From contig CBFIHN010000006.1 of the NCBI GenBank assembly GCA_965662575.1, positions 1-54,305 on the forward strand: a stretch of 54,305 nt of DNA. Direction: 5' to 3'. Numbering within the stretch: the stretch's first letter is position 1; every line of letters starts with the position of its first letter. The translations under genes were made by a program, and so were the position numbers. The notes under the pieces are model-generated. The model was not told where the DNA came from, ran no database searches, and worked only from the letters and a program-made list of their open reading frames with translations. This DNA is from CBFIHN01 sp965662575. Its GTDB lineage: Bacteria; Pseudomonadota; Gammaproteobacteria; Francisellales; CACEW01. Positions 43,267 to 52,790 of the stretch are shown in pieces.

Positions 43267-44478
43267 CAGGGCAATCGCGCTTAAATTTTAATGATTTTGC
43301 TTGCAATAATTGATTTATAAGGTATTGGTGTAGCTAAAAAAGGTTGCACCCATGACAAAAGACTCAATCACAAAGCATTTTTCGGCCATCGAAGACCCTC
43401 GCATCAATAGACAAAAGAAGCGTAAGCTATCAGATATTTTCTTTATGGTTTTATGTGCTGTTATTTGTGGGGCGGACAACTGGGTTATGATTGAGACGTT
43501 CTGTAAATCCAAAAAAGAGTGGTTTACAAAGCAGCTTCAATTAGAAAATGGTATTCCCTCGCATGACACCTTTGGAAAGGTTTTTTCGGCCATAGACATA
43601 GATGGGTTCAGCAGATGTTTTACAAACTGGGTGAATGACCTTGTCGATCTCAGTGTTGGCGAAATCATTGCCATAGATGGTAAATGTATTCGCCGCTCAA
43701 TAGATAAAGCATCGGATAAAGCAGCTATTCATATGGTAAGCGCATGGGCCTGTGATAATGAATGTGTATTAGGGCAGCTTCCTATCGCTGAAAAAAGCAA
43801 TGAAATAACAGCAATACCTAGACTACTGAAAATACTAGACCTTCAAAGCACAACTGTAACCATTGATGCTATGGGCTGTCAAAGGAGCATAGCTGAACAG
43901 ATTGTTGACCAAGGTGATGACTATCTTTTTTCACTAAAAGGTAATCAGGGTAATTTAAATGATGACGTTAGAACCTGGTTTGAATCAGACCTAAAAAATA
44001 AAGCACCCTACCAGCATAAAACCATAGATGGTGATCACGGACGCATTGAAACTAGAATGATTTCATCAACAGACAATATTGAGTGGCTGCAAAAAGATCA
44101 TAACTGGCCTCATTTGAAAAGCATCATATCGGTTAAATCTACACGTGAAATCAAAGAGAGCATAAATGAGGAGACACGCTATTTTATTAGTTCCCTCGAT
44201 GCCAAGGATATCAAAAAAATAGCGCGCACCGTCCGCACCCATTGGGGCATTGAAAACAAGCTTCACTGGGTACTTGATATGACTTTTGACGAAGATCACT
44301 CAAGAGCCAGAGAGGGGAATAGCGCTGCCAACTTATCGGTGGTAAGGCACTTGGCTTTAAACCTTTTAAAAGCTGATAAATCAGCCAAAGTGGGCATTAA
44401 AACAAAAAGAGCCAGAGCCGGATGGGATGAGAACTATATGCTAAAGCTTATTGGGATGAATTAAGCGCGATTGCCCTG
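43267..44478 (+). mobile_element. ISAs1-family insertion sequence, 1212 bp, apparently intact
   Basis: The perfect 18-bp terminal inverted repeats are CAGGGCAATCGCGCTTAA at 43267-43284 and its complement at 44461-44478. Ends starting CAGGG are typical of the ISAs1 family. One full-length transposase ORF lies inside. ACCCCCAG occurs at 43255-43262 and 44479-44486. This fits an 8-bp target duplication, but the left copy is separated from the TIR by GGCG. Confidence 0.85.
43352..44464 (+). CDS. ISAs1-family DDE transposase
   Basis: The protein has 370 residues, full length for the family. The N-terminal associated domain begins ITKHFSAIEDPRINRQKKRK, followed by LSDIFFMVLCAVICGADNW. The DDE core has GEIIAIDGKCIRRSIDKA, TVTIDAMGCQRSIAEQIV, DYLFSLKGNQGNLNDDV and TVRTHWGIENKLHWVLDMTF followed by DEDHSRAREGN. 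Its stop overlaps the right TIR. No frameshift or internal stop is present, so the element could still be active. Confidence 0.92.
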   Translation: MTKDSITKHFSAIEDPRINRQKKRKLSDIFFMVLCAVICGADNWVMIETFCKSKKEWFTKQLQLENGIPSHDTFGKVFSAIDIDGFSRCFTNWVNDLVDLSVGEIIAIDGKCIRRSIDKASDKAAIHMVSAWACDNECVLGQLPIAEKSNEITAIPRLLKILDLQSTTVTIDAMGCQRSIAEQIVDQGDDYLFSLKGNQGNLNDDVRTWFESDLKNKAPYQHKTIDGDHGRIETRMISSTDNIEWLQKDHNWPHLKSIISVKSTREIKESINEETRYFISSLDAKDIKKIARTVRTHWGIENKLHWVLDMTFDEDHSRAREGNSAANLSVVRHLALNLLKADKSAKVGIKTKRARAGWDENYMLKLIGMN

Positions 44479-44654
44479 ACCCCCAGCCTTGTGATGTCAG
44501 GGCTCTCGTATTAAAATTTAATTGATAGGTCTGTTAAGTTATTCATTTGATTATTGTGATATGGAGTAAGAAGCTCTGAGGAGCAATGGTTTGGAGCTAT
44601 TAAATTATTGGTGGTGTTTAAAATGTGTTGTTATACATAATTTGATCACCCTGG

Positions 44655-44843
44655 TTAAAAGAAATTTTCGTTTATATAAAGACCGATCACCATGTCATGC
44701 ATACGCTCAGATTTTGAGAAGCAAATTGGCTTTCTGGGTGCCACCCATAGCCATCGCTGATTTTTATCGCTGCCGACACATGGCAGCTGTTCATTCAGTT
44801 GGGAATCCATACACAAAATTAAGGCATGAGCGCTTTCAGACAT
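44655..44843 (-). pseudogene. Internally deleted IS1-like transposase (InsB) relic
   Basis: The short frame reads ALILCMDSQLNEQLPCVGSD, then KNQRWLWVA. It then jumps to FSKSERMHDMVIGLYIN at the C-terminus. These blocks correspond to the EMDEQWxYVGxKxxQRWLFYA and FSKSxELHDKVIGHYLN segments of IS1 InsB, with the catalytic middle deleted. The surrounding gap (44487-44654 and 44844-45038) holds no other recognisable gene. A GCCTTG-CTTA-CAAGGC hairpin sits at 45020-45035, just beyond the ruvX stop. Confidence 0.55.
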
Positions 44844-45038
44844 GTGGTTCCAGTTAGCTTTTTAATATTTACGGCTTTGGCCTTAATAATCTTAATACAA
44901 CTGGCCTTCAGGGTTTTTGAAACACCTTGTAGTCTATATTTCCAAGCGCTTGTGCTAAAATTTTGCCTTCAATGTTAGGCTTGCAGCCATTGTAAGTATA
45001 AGATTGAGATAGCAGCACCGCCTTGCTTACAAGGCAAC

Positions 45039-45452
45039 TTATTGTGCTAACCAACTTTCTAAAATTAATACAGCAGCGAGATCATCAATGTGTTTGGGTT
45101 GTTTTTTTTGTCGCTCAAGCAACTGTTGCTTGACTTCTTTTGAACTGAGATATTCATTAATTGTATGAACAGGTCGTGAAAATTTTGCCAGATCTCGGGC
45201 AAATTGATCAGCCGCATCAATCATCGCTTTCCCTGTATCACTTGGATTTTCCATCAAGGGAACACCAACAACTAAATCACTGGGTCGCCAATGCTTGATC
45301 AGCGTTTCAATGGCCTGCCAATTAACCTTGCCATGGTTTACTTTTAAAATGGTGACGGGCGTTGCCGTTTTGGTTATTTTTTGACCGACAGCGATGCCGA
45401 TTCGACTCAGGCCATAATCAAAACCAAGAATAGGTTGCAATGCTTTGCTCAC
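45039..45452 (-). CDS. ruvX: Putative pre-16S rRNA nuclease RuvX/YqgF
   Basis: An RNase H-like Holliday-junction resolvase homologue that processes the 5' end of 16S rRNA. It has 137 residues. ILGFDYGLSRIGIAVGQ, then DLVVGVPLMENPSDTG, then TINEYLSSKEV and HIDDLAAVLILESWL carry the conserved acidic residues. It is divergent from mutT, with 44 bp between starts. Confidence 0.93.
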   Translation of the reverse strand: MSKALQPILGFDYGLSRIGIAVGQKITKTATPVTILKVNHGKVNWQAIETLIKHWRPSDLVVGVPLMENPSDTGKAMIDAADQFARDLAKFSRPVHTINEYLSSKEVKQQLLERQKKQPKHIDDLAAVLILESWLAQ

Positions 45453-45496
45453 TTTTATAAGGTAATCAAATTAATGTACTACGAAAAGTTGTTAGG

Positions 45497-45898
45497 ATGC
45501 AAAAGGTTGTCGTTGGTGTTATTGAAAACACGCAACAACAGATTTTTATTGCCAAACGCCCACAGCATGTCCATTTAGGTGGGCTATGGGAATTTCCTGG
45601 CGGTAAAGTGGAGCCAGGTGAATCGTGGTTAGAGGCATTGAAGCGTGAGCTAGATGAGGAAATTGGCATACAAGTGCTTTGTGCCAAACCATTAACCGAA
45701 TATAAATATCATTATGATGACCGTTCGGTGCACTTAAGTTTTTGGCATGTGAGTGCTTTTTCAGGCACTGCACATGGCAAAGAAGGGCAGCAGGTTTTAT
45801 GGGCTGAAAAAAATGCCTTAGCACAATATCCAATGCCCAAAGCGAACAAAGCCATTCTTCAGGACTTTCACATTGTCGATAGCCCTTGCCAAGATTAA
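45497..45898 (+). CDS. mutT: 8-oxo-dGTP diphosphatase MutT-like Nudix hydrolase
   Basis: The protein has 133 residues. GLWEFPGGKVEPGESWLEAL followed by KRELDEEIGI is a perfect Nudix box in the MutT context. The N-terminus VVVGVIENTQQQIFIAKRPQ and the Trp-rich SFWHVSAFSG fit MutT, which removes oxidised GTP and dGTP and prevents A:T to C:G transversions. It is not fused to a thiamine-phosphate synthase-like domain, unlike some relatives. Confidence 0.9.
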   Translation: MQKVVVGVIENTQQQIFIAKRPQHVHLGGLWEFPGGKVEPGESWLEALKRELDEEIGIQVLCAKPLTEYKYHYDDRSVHLSFWHVSAFSGTAHGKEGQQVLWAEKNALAQYPMPKANKAILQDFHIVDSPCQD

Positions 45899-46072
45899 AT
45901 ATCGTCTGCGTAGGAATGAGAACAGATCCATTGATGCAACCCATTAGATCCGTCATCAAGTCCCACACCCTGAAGGTGCACAGAGATACAGGGCAAAAGT
46001 TCTATTCTTAGCTTGATTTTTTGAATAAAACCCTCACAATGGCGCACCTAAATTTTTAGTAAGGATTAATTG

Positions 46073-47347
46073 ATGACCAAGGCAAGAATTTTTTCAGGCT
46101 TGACTTTAAGTGTTTCCGTTATATTAACAGGCTCCGTTTTTGCGGCAGGTTTTCAAATTAATGAATTAAGTGCTAGTTTGCAGGGCGCTGCACTCTCTAA
46201 TGCCGCCTCAGCAAAAAATGACGTCAGTGCAATGACTTATAATCCAGCGACCTTAGCTAGCTTAAAGGGAAACCAGCTTTATGTTGGCGTCAGTGCTATT
46301 TTGCCAAAGATCAAATATGCGAATGCCAAGGCAAATATTGATGGTATTCCTGTGACCAATGGTGCAACATCAAACAATAGTATTGCACCAGATGCCTATG
46401 TGCCTAATGGCTATTTTGGTTGGTCAATTAATCAAAAGTTAAAGTTAGGCATGGCAATTAACGCGCCTTGGGGACTGGAAACCCAATATGCTAGTGATTG
46501 GGTTGGCCGAAATAATGCGATAACCTCAAAACTAAAATCTATTGCTATCGCGCCAACGATTGCCTACCAATTTAATCACTATATTGCCCTCGGTGCGGCA
46601 TTTAATATCGTGCGCTTAAATGCCAATTTGACCAATGACATTTTTACCTTGACACCAACACAGCCTATCTTTGAAGGTTTAAAAGGTCATGATTGGGGTT
46701 ATGGGTATACTTTGGGTATGACATTATCACCAAGTAAAACCACTGTGGTAGGTCTGAGTTATCGTTCAACCATTGCTGAGAAAATCTCAGGTGATGCAAC
46801 GCTTAATGTGTTTGGCCAATCTGCCACCTATGGGACACAGACCAATATTAAACTACCTGCTGTGATTAACCTAGGTATCAGTCAAGTGCTAAGCAAAAAA
46901 TGGCAGGTGATGGCTAATGCCCAATGGACATGCTGGCGTAGTATTCAAGATATCATCATCAGCACGCCATCGGCACCATTATCTAATATGCGTAGCACAA
47001 CCTTGCAAATGCATTGGAAAAATAGCTGGTTATTTTCTGTAGGTACCCAGTATCAAATAACACATCAACTCGCTTTATTAGCCGGTGCAGCGTATGACCA
47101 AACGCCAACACAAGATCAATACCGTGACCCAAGAATTCCCGATACCAGCCGGGTTTGGGCAACGTTAGGTGCGCGATACACCATCAATAAGCATTTTGAA
47201 TTTGACACAACTTATGAGCATATCTTTATGCACAATCAATCGATCAATGTGACACAAAGCCCAAATGCTGGATTGCATAATCAAGTCTCTGCAGATTACC
47301 AAGGAAATGCTAATATTGTTGCTCTAGGTATAAGATATCATTTTTAG
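46073..47347 (+). CDS. fadL: FadL/OmpP1-family outer membrane fatty acid transporter
   Basis: A beta-barrel for uptake of long-chain fatty acids or other hydrophobic compounds. The signal peptide ends VFA|AGFQINE, and the mature N-terminus AGFQINELSASLQGAALSNA with YNPATLASL (NPA motif) is diagnostic. The C-terminal residues ALGIRYHF end in phenylalanine, the barrel assembly signal. AAGGA lies nine bases before the ATG at 46073. It is followed by lgt after nine bases. Confidence 0.92.
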   Translation: MTKARIFSGLTLSVSVILTGSVFAAGFQINELSASLQGAALSNAASAKNDVSAMTYNPATLASLKGNQLYVGVSAILPKIKYANAKANIDGIPVTNGATSNNSIAPDAYVPNGYFGWSINQKLKLGMAINAPWGLETQYASDWVGRNNAITSKLKSIAIAPTIAYQFNHYIALGAAFNIVRLNANLTNDIFTLTPTQPIFEGLKGHDWGYGYTLGMTLSPSKTTVVGLSYRSTIAEKISGDATLNVFGQSATYGTQTNIKLPAVINLGISQVLSKKWQVMANAQWTCWRSIQDIIISTPSAPLSNMRSTTLQMHWKNSWLFSVGTQYQITHQLALLAGAAYDQTPTQDQYRDPRIPDTSRVWATLGARYTINKHFEFDTTYEHIFMHNQSINVTQSPNAGLHNQVSADYQGNANIVALGIRYHF

Positions 47348-47356
47348 GACAAAGCA

Positions 47357-48139
47357 ATGCTTGTTTACCCCGATCTCAATCCCATCGCCTTTAAACTGGG
47401 CCCACTCAAGGTGCATTGGTACGGACTAATGTATCTATTAGGTTTTGCCATGACTTGGGGGCTTGGGGTTTACCGTGCACGCCAAGGTCATCGTGCCTTA
47501 AAGCCACCACAAGTTGGTGATGCCATATTTTATGGTGCTTTAGGTGTGGTGATTGGGGGGCGTATCGGTTATATGCTGTTTTACAATTTCACTCATTTTA
47601 TTCATCAGCCATGGATTTTACTTCGTGTCTGGGATGGAGGTATGTCGTTCCATGGTGGTTTGCTTGGTGTCATTGTGGCGATGTGGCTATTTGGCCGTCG
47701 CTATAAAATTCATATGATCGACTTGCTTGATTTTTTTGCGCCCATGGTGCCTTTAGGTTTAGCTGCGGGACGCGCTGGTAATTTTATTAATGGTGAATTA
47801 TGGGGGCGGGTGACTGATTCACCGATTGGTATGGTGTTCCCATCAGGTGGGCCGCTGCCACGCTATCCTTCGCAGTTAATTGAAATGGTTCTTGAGGGCT
47901 TTGTATTATTTTTTATTTTGTGGTTCGCCTCGTTAAAGCCAAAACCACGATGGGTAATTTCTGCGCTATTTCTAATCGGCTATGGTTGTGCTCGGTTTAT
48001 CGCCGAATTTTTCCGTCAGCCTGACCCTCAACGGGGTTATATCTTATTTAATTGGATGACTGAAGGACAGTTACTTTCACTGCCTATGATGATGATCGGC
48101 ATTATTTTTTTGTTGTGGGTTTGGTATAAACAAAAATAA
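47357..48139 (+). CDS. lgt: Prolipoprotein diacylglyceryl transferase
   Basis: An inner-membrane enzyme that adds diacylglycerol to the lipobox cysteine of prolipoproteins, such as the large lipoprotein in this window. It has 260 residues and seven membrane segments. VHWYGLMYLLGF, DGGMSFHGGLLGVIVA and GRAGNFINGELWGRVTD (the Lgt signature) are present. From 48140 to 48370 there is no supported gene; a 33-codon minus-strand stretch with GFLKKIRK may be debris. Confidence 0.95.
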   Translation: MLVYPDLNPIAFKLGPLKVHWYGLMYLLGFAMTWGLGVYRARQGHRALKPPQVGDAIFYGALGVVIGGRIGYMLFYNFTHFIHQPWILLRVWDGGMSFHGGLLGVIVAMWLFGRRYKIHMIDLLDFFAPMVPLGLAAGRAGNFINGELWGRVTDSPIGMVFPSGGPLPRYPSQLIEMVLEGFVLFFILWFASLKPKPRWVISALFLIGYGCARFIAEFFRQPDPQRGYILFNWMTEGQLLSLPMMMIGIIFLLWVWYKQK

Positions 48140-48370
48140 ATCAGCCTGCCGCAAGTGGTACCTGTGTTAAGAGCAGTAGGCTGAACGGCCACCTCGAAAT
48201 ATCTATTTTTTCAGTAGCTCAGCATGAGAGCCGGTGCGTGACAATCGCAATAGCCTCACATTCTCTACCTTGTTTTCGGATTTTTTTAAGAAGCCTTCAT
48301 GATGGTGAGTCAATAATGCCAGGCGCTCTGTTCAACAACACAAGGAATGGGAAGTTCTGGTGAACTGAGT

Positions 48371-48805
48371 CTATTGTTGAGAGCCTTTCAATTTTTTTCT
48401 CAAATCATGCATTTTCAGCTGATGGCCCTGTTGTTGATAAGACTTGTAACGAATCCGTCCGGCACTCAAAACCTCGGTTTCGCTGGATAAGACTTCCAAT
48501 AAACGGTAGTTATTCAGATTGACGGTCATGTTTGTTAAGTTTAGTAAAATATTGACCTGTGTCAGGTCCTTGGTGTTTTGACCAATAATAATAGGAACAT
48601 CAAGCGTTGTAGGGTGCTGTGCATGAGGCAAAAAGCTTTCAACTTGATATGTCCACATTAATTGATCAAGCTGGTCCGCAGCCGCTTGATTTTCAACCAG
48701 CACAGCCAATCTTTCACCTTGTCGGTATACTTTATCTGCTAGACGACAAGCGAATAATAGCTGCTGTTGCTGTGCGCCTTCGATTAAATAGAAATCAATG
48801 CGCAT
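48371..48805 (-). CDS. holC: DNA polymerase III chi subunit HolC
   Basis: The clamp-loader accessory subunit that binds SSB. It has 144 residues. MRIDFYLIEGAQQQQLLFAC, RLADKVYRQGERLAVLVENQ, LDQLMWTYQVESFLPHA and VLSSETEVLSAGRIRYKSY match the family. The ATG at 48805 lies inside the end of pepA (11-bp overlap), the common pepA-holC arrangement. Confidence 0.93.
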   Translation of the reverse strand: MRIDFYLIEGAQQQQLLFACRLADKVYRQGERLAVLVENQAAADQLDQLMWTYQVESFLPHAQHPTTLDVPIIIGQNTKDLTQVNILLNLTNMTVNLNNYRLLEVLSSETEVLSAGRIRYKSYQQQGHQLKMHDLRKKLKGSQQ

Positions 48806-50273
48806 AGTCAATGAGATATTGGATTAGCAAAGGAACGCAACGGCCTGTGGCTTTGTTATTTTGTGCCGAGGTGCCAGCAATATCTAAATGTGCCCATTTG
48901 AATTTCTTGGTGAATCGGGCTAAAAAACAAGCAGCAGTAATGCTACCAGCAGCCATGCCGCCAATATTTTTCATATCGGCTAACTCACTGTTAAGTTGTT
49001 TTTGATAGTGGTCATTAATTGGCAATTGCCAAGCTTCATCTAAGCTTTGTTTGCCCGCACTCAGTAGCTCATTAATTAAAGGTTGGTGGTTGCCCATCAA
49101 AGCAGATAGCTGATGCCCCAAAGCGACAATTGCTGCACCAGTGAGGGTAGCAACATCAATCACAACAGCTGGTTTAAAGCGTTCACAATAGGTCAGTGCA
49201 TCACATAATACGATGCGCCCTTCGGCATCTGTATTGTGAATTTCAACAGTTTGTCCTGACAGACTGGTGATAATATCATTTGGTTTATAGGCTTGGCTGC
49301 CCGACATGTTTTCTGCTGCAGCAACGACACAGATGAGGTTAATTGGCAATGCCAATTCAACGACGGCTTCAAATGTGCTGAGAACAGCAGCAGCACCGCC
49401 CATATCCATATGCATGCCAACCATGTTGGTGTATGGGTGTTTGACATTGACGCCACCCGTATCATAGGTAATTCCTTTACCAACCAATACAATAGGCGCT
49501 ATTGATTTTTTTGCCCCTGTATATTTAAGAACAATCAACTTAGTTGGCTCAGCACTACCCCGACCAACAGCAAGTAAACAGTTTGCGCCTAAAGACTCAA
49601 GTGCCTCCTCATCTAAAATGTCACAATGGACTTTATCCTGTAAGCCGAGTTCACCAGCATGATGTGCTAAGTAGCTGGGTGTGCAGAGATTGCTGGGCAT
49701 ATTGGTCAAATCACGGCATTGTGCCGTTGCTTTTGCAATTGCCTGAGCATCTTGCAGTGCCTGCTCTGCTGGCTGAAGTTGTGCGCGACTGTCAATTAAT
49801 AAGCTGGTTTTACGAGGTAAAAATCTCGCGGTTGCTCCGCTTTTATATTTGGCCAATTGATAAAAATGATCGTGAATCGCTTCACAAGCTAAACGGACAC
49901 GCCAGTAAGAAGAACGTTGTTTAACCGGTAACAATGATAATGCCAATACACTGTCATTAAACTGATGTTGTTTGATGAGTTTAGCACTATGCTTAATGAT
50001 CTCTAGATAGCGCTCGGCATCAAGTTGTCGCTCTTTACCGCAACCAACCAATAAAATCCGCTCTGCTGAAAAACCAGGGACATCAAATAATAGTAGGGAT
50101 TGACCAACTTTGCCATCGACGTTACCGCGCTTTAGGTTTTCGTTCAATGTTTCCATATTATGTGGGTCAAGTTGCTGAGAAAACTCACCAAAACGGCGCC
50201 CTTCAAACACGCCTAAAACCAAACAACTTGTACGCTGTTTATGTAATTTGCCACTAGAAACTTGAAAATCCAT
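48795..50273 (-). CDS. pepA: Leucyl aminopeptidase PepA (M17)
   Basis: A two-metal cytosolic aminopeptidase that in enteric bacteria also binds DNA. The start is the ATG at 50273 (MDFQVSSGKLHKQRTSC), matching the E. coli N-terminus and giving 492 residues. The active site shows VLVGKGITYDTGGVNVK, MHMDMGGAAAVLSTFEA, NTDAEGRIVLCDALTY and MAAGSITAACFLARFTKKF. Catalytic lysines and the carboxylates are kept. The loop VKHPYTNMVGM differs from the usual IKPxxGMDEM. It is coupled to holC. Confidence 0.94.
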   Translation of the reverse strand: MDFQVSSGKLHKQRTSCLVLGVFEGRRFGEFSQQLDPHNMETLNENLKRGNVDGKVGQSLLLFDVPGFSAERILLVGCGKERQLDAERYLEIIKHSAKLIKQHQFNDSVLALSLLPVKQRSSYWRVRLACEAIHDHFYQLAKYKSGATARFLPRKTSLLIDSRAQLQPAEQALQDAQAIAKATAQCRDLTNMPSNLCTPSYLAHHAGELGLQDKVHCDILDEEALESLGANCLLAVGRGSAEPTKLIVLKYTGAKKSIAPIVLVGKGITYDTGGVNVKHPYTNMVGMHMDMGGAAAVLSTFEAVVELALPINLICVVAAAENMSGSQAYKPNDIITSLSGQTVEIHNTDAEGRIVLCDALTYCERFKPAVVIDVATLTGAAIVALGHQLSALMGNHQPLINELLSAGKQSLDEAWQLPINDHYQKQLNSELADMKNIGGMAAGSITAACFLARFTKKFKWAHLDIAGTSAQNNKATGRCVPLLIQYLIDYAH

Positions 50274-50355
50274 TGCTATTTCACCCAAATTTGAGACCAT
50301 GATGTTAGTTTAGCAGTTTATCCACGCTATTGTGTTTATAACACACCTTGGTAGT

Positions 50356-51753
50356 CTACGCTTTTGGCCCGATCATATCTTCTGGACGTACCCAAGCATC
50401 AAATTGTTCTGCCGTGAGCAAGTCTAACGTTAAGGCAGCATCTTTTAGCGTCGTATTGTGGGTATGTGCATATTTAGCAATTTTAGCGGCGTTGTCATAG
50501 CCAATATGTGTATTAAGTGCTGTGACTAGCATTAAGGTATTTTCTTCATAAAACTTCAAGCGGTCAGTATTTGCCTCTAAGCCTGCAACACAATACCGTT
50601 CAAACATGACGCAACTATCACTGAGGATACGCACACTTTCTAAGAAATTATGAATCATCACCGGTTTAAAGACATTAAGCTCAAAGTGGCCTTGAGAGCC
50701 AGCCATACTAATAGCAGTATCATTAGCCATGACTTGTACACAGACCATCGTGATCGCTTCACACTGTGTGGGATTCACCTTGCCTGGCATAATCGAAGAG
50801 CCTGGCTCATTGGCTGGTAGGCTGAGTTCACCCAGGCCGCAGCGTGGTCCCGAGCCCATCCATCGAATATCATTGGCGATTTTCATCAGTGAGCCGGCAA
50901 TCGTTTTTAATGCCCCATGTGCATAAACCAGGGCATCATGTGCTGCCAAGGATTCAAATTTATTTGGGGAGCTGACAAAGGGTAAGCCGGTTAATTCGGC
51001 AATCTTAGCAGCGACTTTCTTTGCAAACGCCGGGTGTGTATTTAAGCCTGTACCAACTGCCGTACCGCCAATAGCAAGTTCGTATAGAGCTGGCAGGACC
51101 TGTTCAACGCGTTCAATACCTTTTGCCAATTGTTGCACATACCCTGAAAATTCTTGGCCCAAGGTGAGTGGTGTTGCATCCATGAGGTGCGTACGACCTG
51201 ATTTGATCAATTTGGCAAAAGCTTTAGCTTTTTCATCCAAGCCAGCATGCAATATTTTGAGCGATGGCAAAAGGCGTTCGTGCAAGCTCATTGCTGCAGC
51301 AATATACATTGCTGTTGGGAATGTATCGTTAGAGCTCTGTGATTTGTTAACATCATCATTCGGATGAACGGGTGTTTTGCTACCAATCACACCACCAGAA
51401 ATTTCAATTGCACGATTCGCAATAACTTCATTGGTATTCATATTAGATTGCGTGCCAGAGCCGGTTTGCCAGACGTATAGAGGGAAATGCTCATCCAGTT
51501 TGCCAGCAATCACTTCATCGGCAGCAGCGACAATATAATCTTTTTTCCGATGATCCAGCAAACCCAGTTCGGCATTGATGATGGCTGCAGATTTCTTTAG
51601 GTAACCAAAGGCATGAATGACCTCTATTGGCATATGTTCCTGACCAATCGAAAAGTGGACCAAAGATCGCGCCGTTTGCGCTCCATAATAACGATTGTTG
51701 GGGACGTCAATATTGCCCATGCTATCGGTTTCAATACGGGTTGAATTGGTCAT
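50356..51753 (-). CDS. fumC: Class II fumarate hydratase
   Basis: The oxygen-stable, iron-independent fumarase of the TCA cycle. I take the ATG at 51753 (MTNSTRIETDSMGNIDVP), preceded by CTGGAG at eight bases, giving 465 residues. The longer open frame upstream is not conserved. YVWQTGSGTQSNMNTNEVIA, SGRTHLMDATPLTLGQEFSG and PGSSIMPGKVNPTQCEA are the three fumarase/aspartase signature regions. Confidence 0.95.
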   Translation of the reverse strand: MTNSTRIETDSMGNIDVPNNRYYGAQTARSLVHFSIGQEHMPIEVIHAFGYLKKSAAIINAELGLLDHRKKDYIVAAADEVIAGKLDEHFPLYVWQTGSGTQSNMNTNEVIANRAIEISGGVIGSKTPVHPNDDVNKSQSSNDTFPTAMYIAAAMSLHERLLPSLKILHAGLDEKAKAFAKLIKSGRTHLMDATPLTLGQEFSGYVQQLAKGIERVEQVLPALYELAIGGTAVGTGLNTHPAFAKKVAAKIAELTGLPFVSSPNKFESLAAHDALVYAHGALKTIAGSLMKIANDIRWMGSGPRCGLGELSLPANEPGSSIMPGKVNPTQCEAITMVCVQVMANDTAISMAGSQGHFELNVFKPVMIHNFLESVRILSDSCVMFERYCVAGLEANTDRLKFYEENTLMLVTALNTHIGYDNAAKIAKYAHTHNTTLKDAALTLDLLTAEQFDAWVRPEDMIGPKA

Positions 51754-51863
51754 AAGAAGCTCCAGGTAAAAGATCAGCTTACAGCAGCCATGAAAGGTAT
51801 TTAGCTGCGTAAGGTAAAGAAATAGACACTTGGGAGACGTTTTAACATAAATGGTCGTTGCGA

Positions 51864-52412
51864 TCAAAAGAGCAAGTTCTCTATTCGACGTAATAACATA
51901 AAAAAAGTTTCCGCAATGGGATGCTTTTTGCAATTGACAAAAGGCTTTTGAATATGAATAACGCTGACACCTGCAATTTGTGCGGCAAGGACGCCGGTGA
52001 GTAACCGATCATCAACCAGAAGAACTTGTTGAAAGTCCATTTGGCTCAGGGCAATAATTTTTTCAAGACCATCGGGGTATGGCTTTTTTCTGACACCGCT
52101 AATAAAGCGTAAACCAGGGAAATGCTTAGCAAAATAATCAGCGCGTCTTTGCTCCGGTTTATTGGAGAGAATAAATATTTGCTCAATTCCAAATACATCA
52201 ACGGCTGTTTTTAGCCATTGTGCAACATCTTGACGTGGAGTGGTTTGGCCATGTGCAGCCAACACCCCATCAAAATCTAAGACCAAAACTCGAACACCTT
52301 GATCAATCAAGTGCTGAGGTTGTAGGTTGATAATCGAATCAGCATGCCTCACTTGCGATAAATGATGGCGATAATGCCAAGTTTGCATTAAAGAATAAAA
52401 GAAACGATTCAA
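51864..52412 (-). CDS. YqeG-like HAD-superfamily phosphatase
   Basis: The protein has about 182 residues. HAD motif I is VLVLDFDGVLAAHG, motif II FILSNKPEQ, the motif III lysine KKPYPDGLEKI, and motif IV VLLVDDRLLTGVLAAQ. YqeG relatives dephosphorylate phosphatidylglycerol phosphate in some lineages, but that function is not proven here. The start is uncertain. TTG at 52412 overlaps the crcB stop as TTGA; TTG at 52436 or ATG at 52388 are alternatives. It is the third gene of HPP-crcB-yqeG and is followed by fumC after about 110 bp. Confidence 0.82.
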   Translation of the reverse strand: MNRFFYSLMQTWHYRHHLSQVRHADSIINLQPQHLIDQGVRVLVLDFDGVLAAHGQTTPRQDVAQWLKTAVDVFGIEQIFILSNKPEQRRADYFAKHFPGLRFISGVRKKPYPDGLEKIIALSQMDFQQVLLVDDRLLTGVLAAQIAGVSVIHIQKPFVNCKKHPIAETFFMLLRRIENLLF

Positions 52413-52786
52413 GAGATCACCACTCTTGCAAACCAAATACCAATCAACGTTGCAATCAGGCAGATAGCAACACTAGACATGATATAAATCGTTGCCTTTA
52501 ACATCGCTCCCTGCTGTAGAAGTTTAATCGTATCAAGGCTAAAGCTTGAGAAAGTCGTAAATCCGCCAAGAAAACCAGTGACTAGAGTAGCACGCCACAG
52601 CAAGCCAAACTCAAGGCATTCACTAATCAATACAACAATAAAGCCCATCAGCAATGAGCCAATAATATTCACGCTGAGTGTCCCATAAGGAAAGTTTGTG
52701 CTAAAACCCCGATTAACGACGGTTGTCATCAAAAAGCGTAATACAGCACCACAACCACCGCCTAAAAAAATCAGTAAAGCTAGCAT
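52409..52786 (-). CDS. crcB: Fluoride ion channel CrcB (Fluc)
   Basis: A dual-topology fluoride exporter. It has 125 residues and four membrane helices. FLGGGCGAVLRFLMT, FPYGTLSVNIIGSLLMGFIV and TGFLGGFTTFSSFSLDTI with the phenylalanine-box residues are the family motifs. A single full-length copy suggests a homodimer. No fluoride riboswitch was recognised upstream. Four bases separate it from the HPP gene. Confidence 0.94.
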   Translation of the reverse strand: MLALLIFLGGGCGAVLRFLMTTVVNRGFSTNFPYGTLSVNIIGSLLMGFIVVLISECLEFGLLWRATLVTGFLGGFTTFSSFSLDTIKLLQQGAMLKATIYIMSSVAICLIATLIGIWFARVVIS

Positions 52787-52790
52787 CCTA

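Noticed and set aside
44591..44857. 88-codon plus-strand ORF in the IS region
   Set aside because: Antisense to the IS1-like relic; the minus strand explains the sequence better.
48240..48340. Possible RelE/HigB-type toxin remnant on the minus strand
   Set aside because: Only ~33 codons with a GFLKKIRK segment; too short and no other family residues to support a call.
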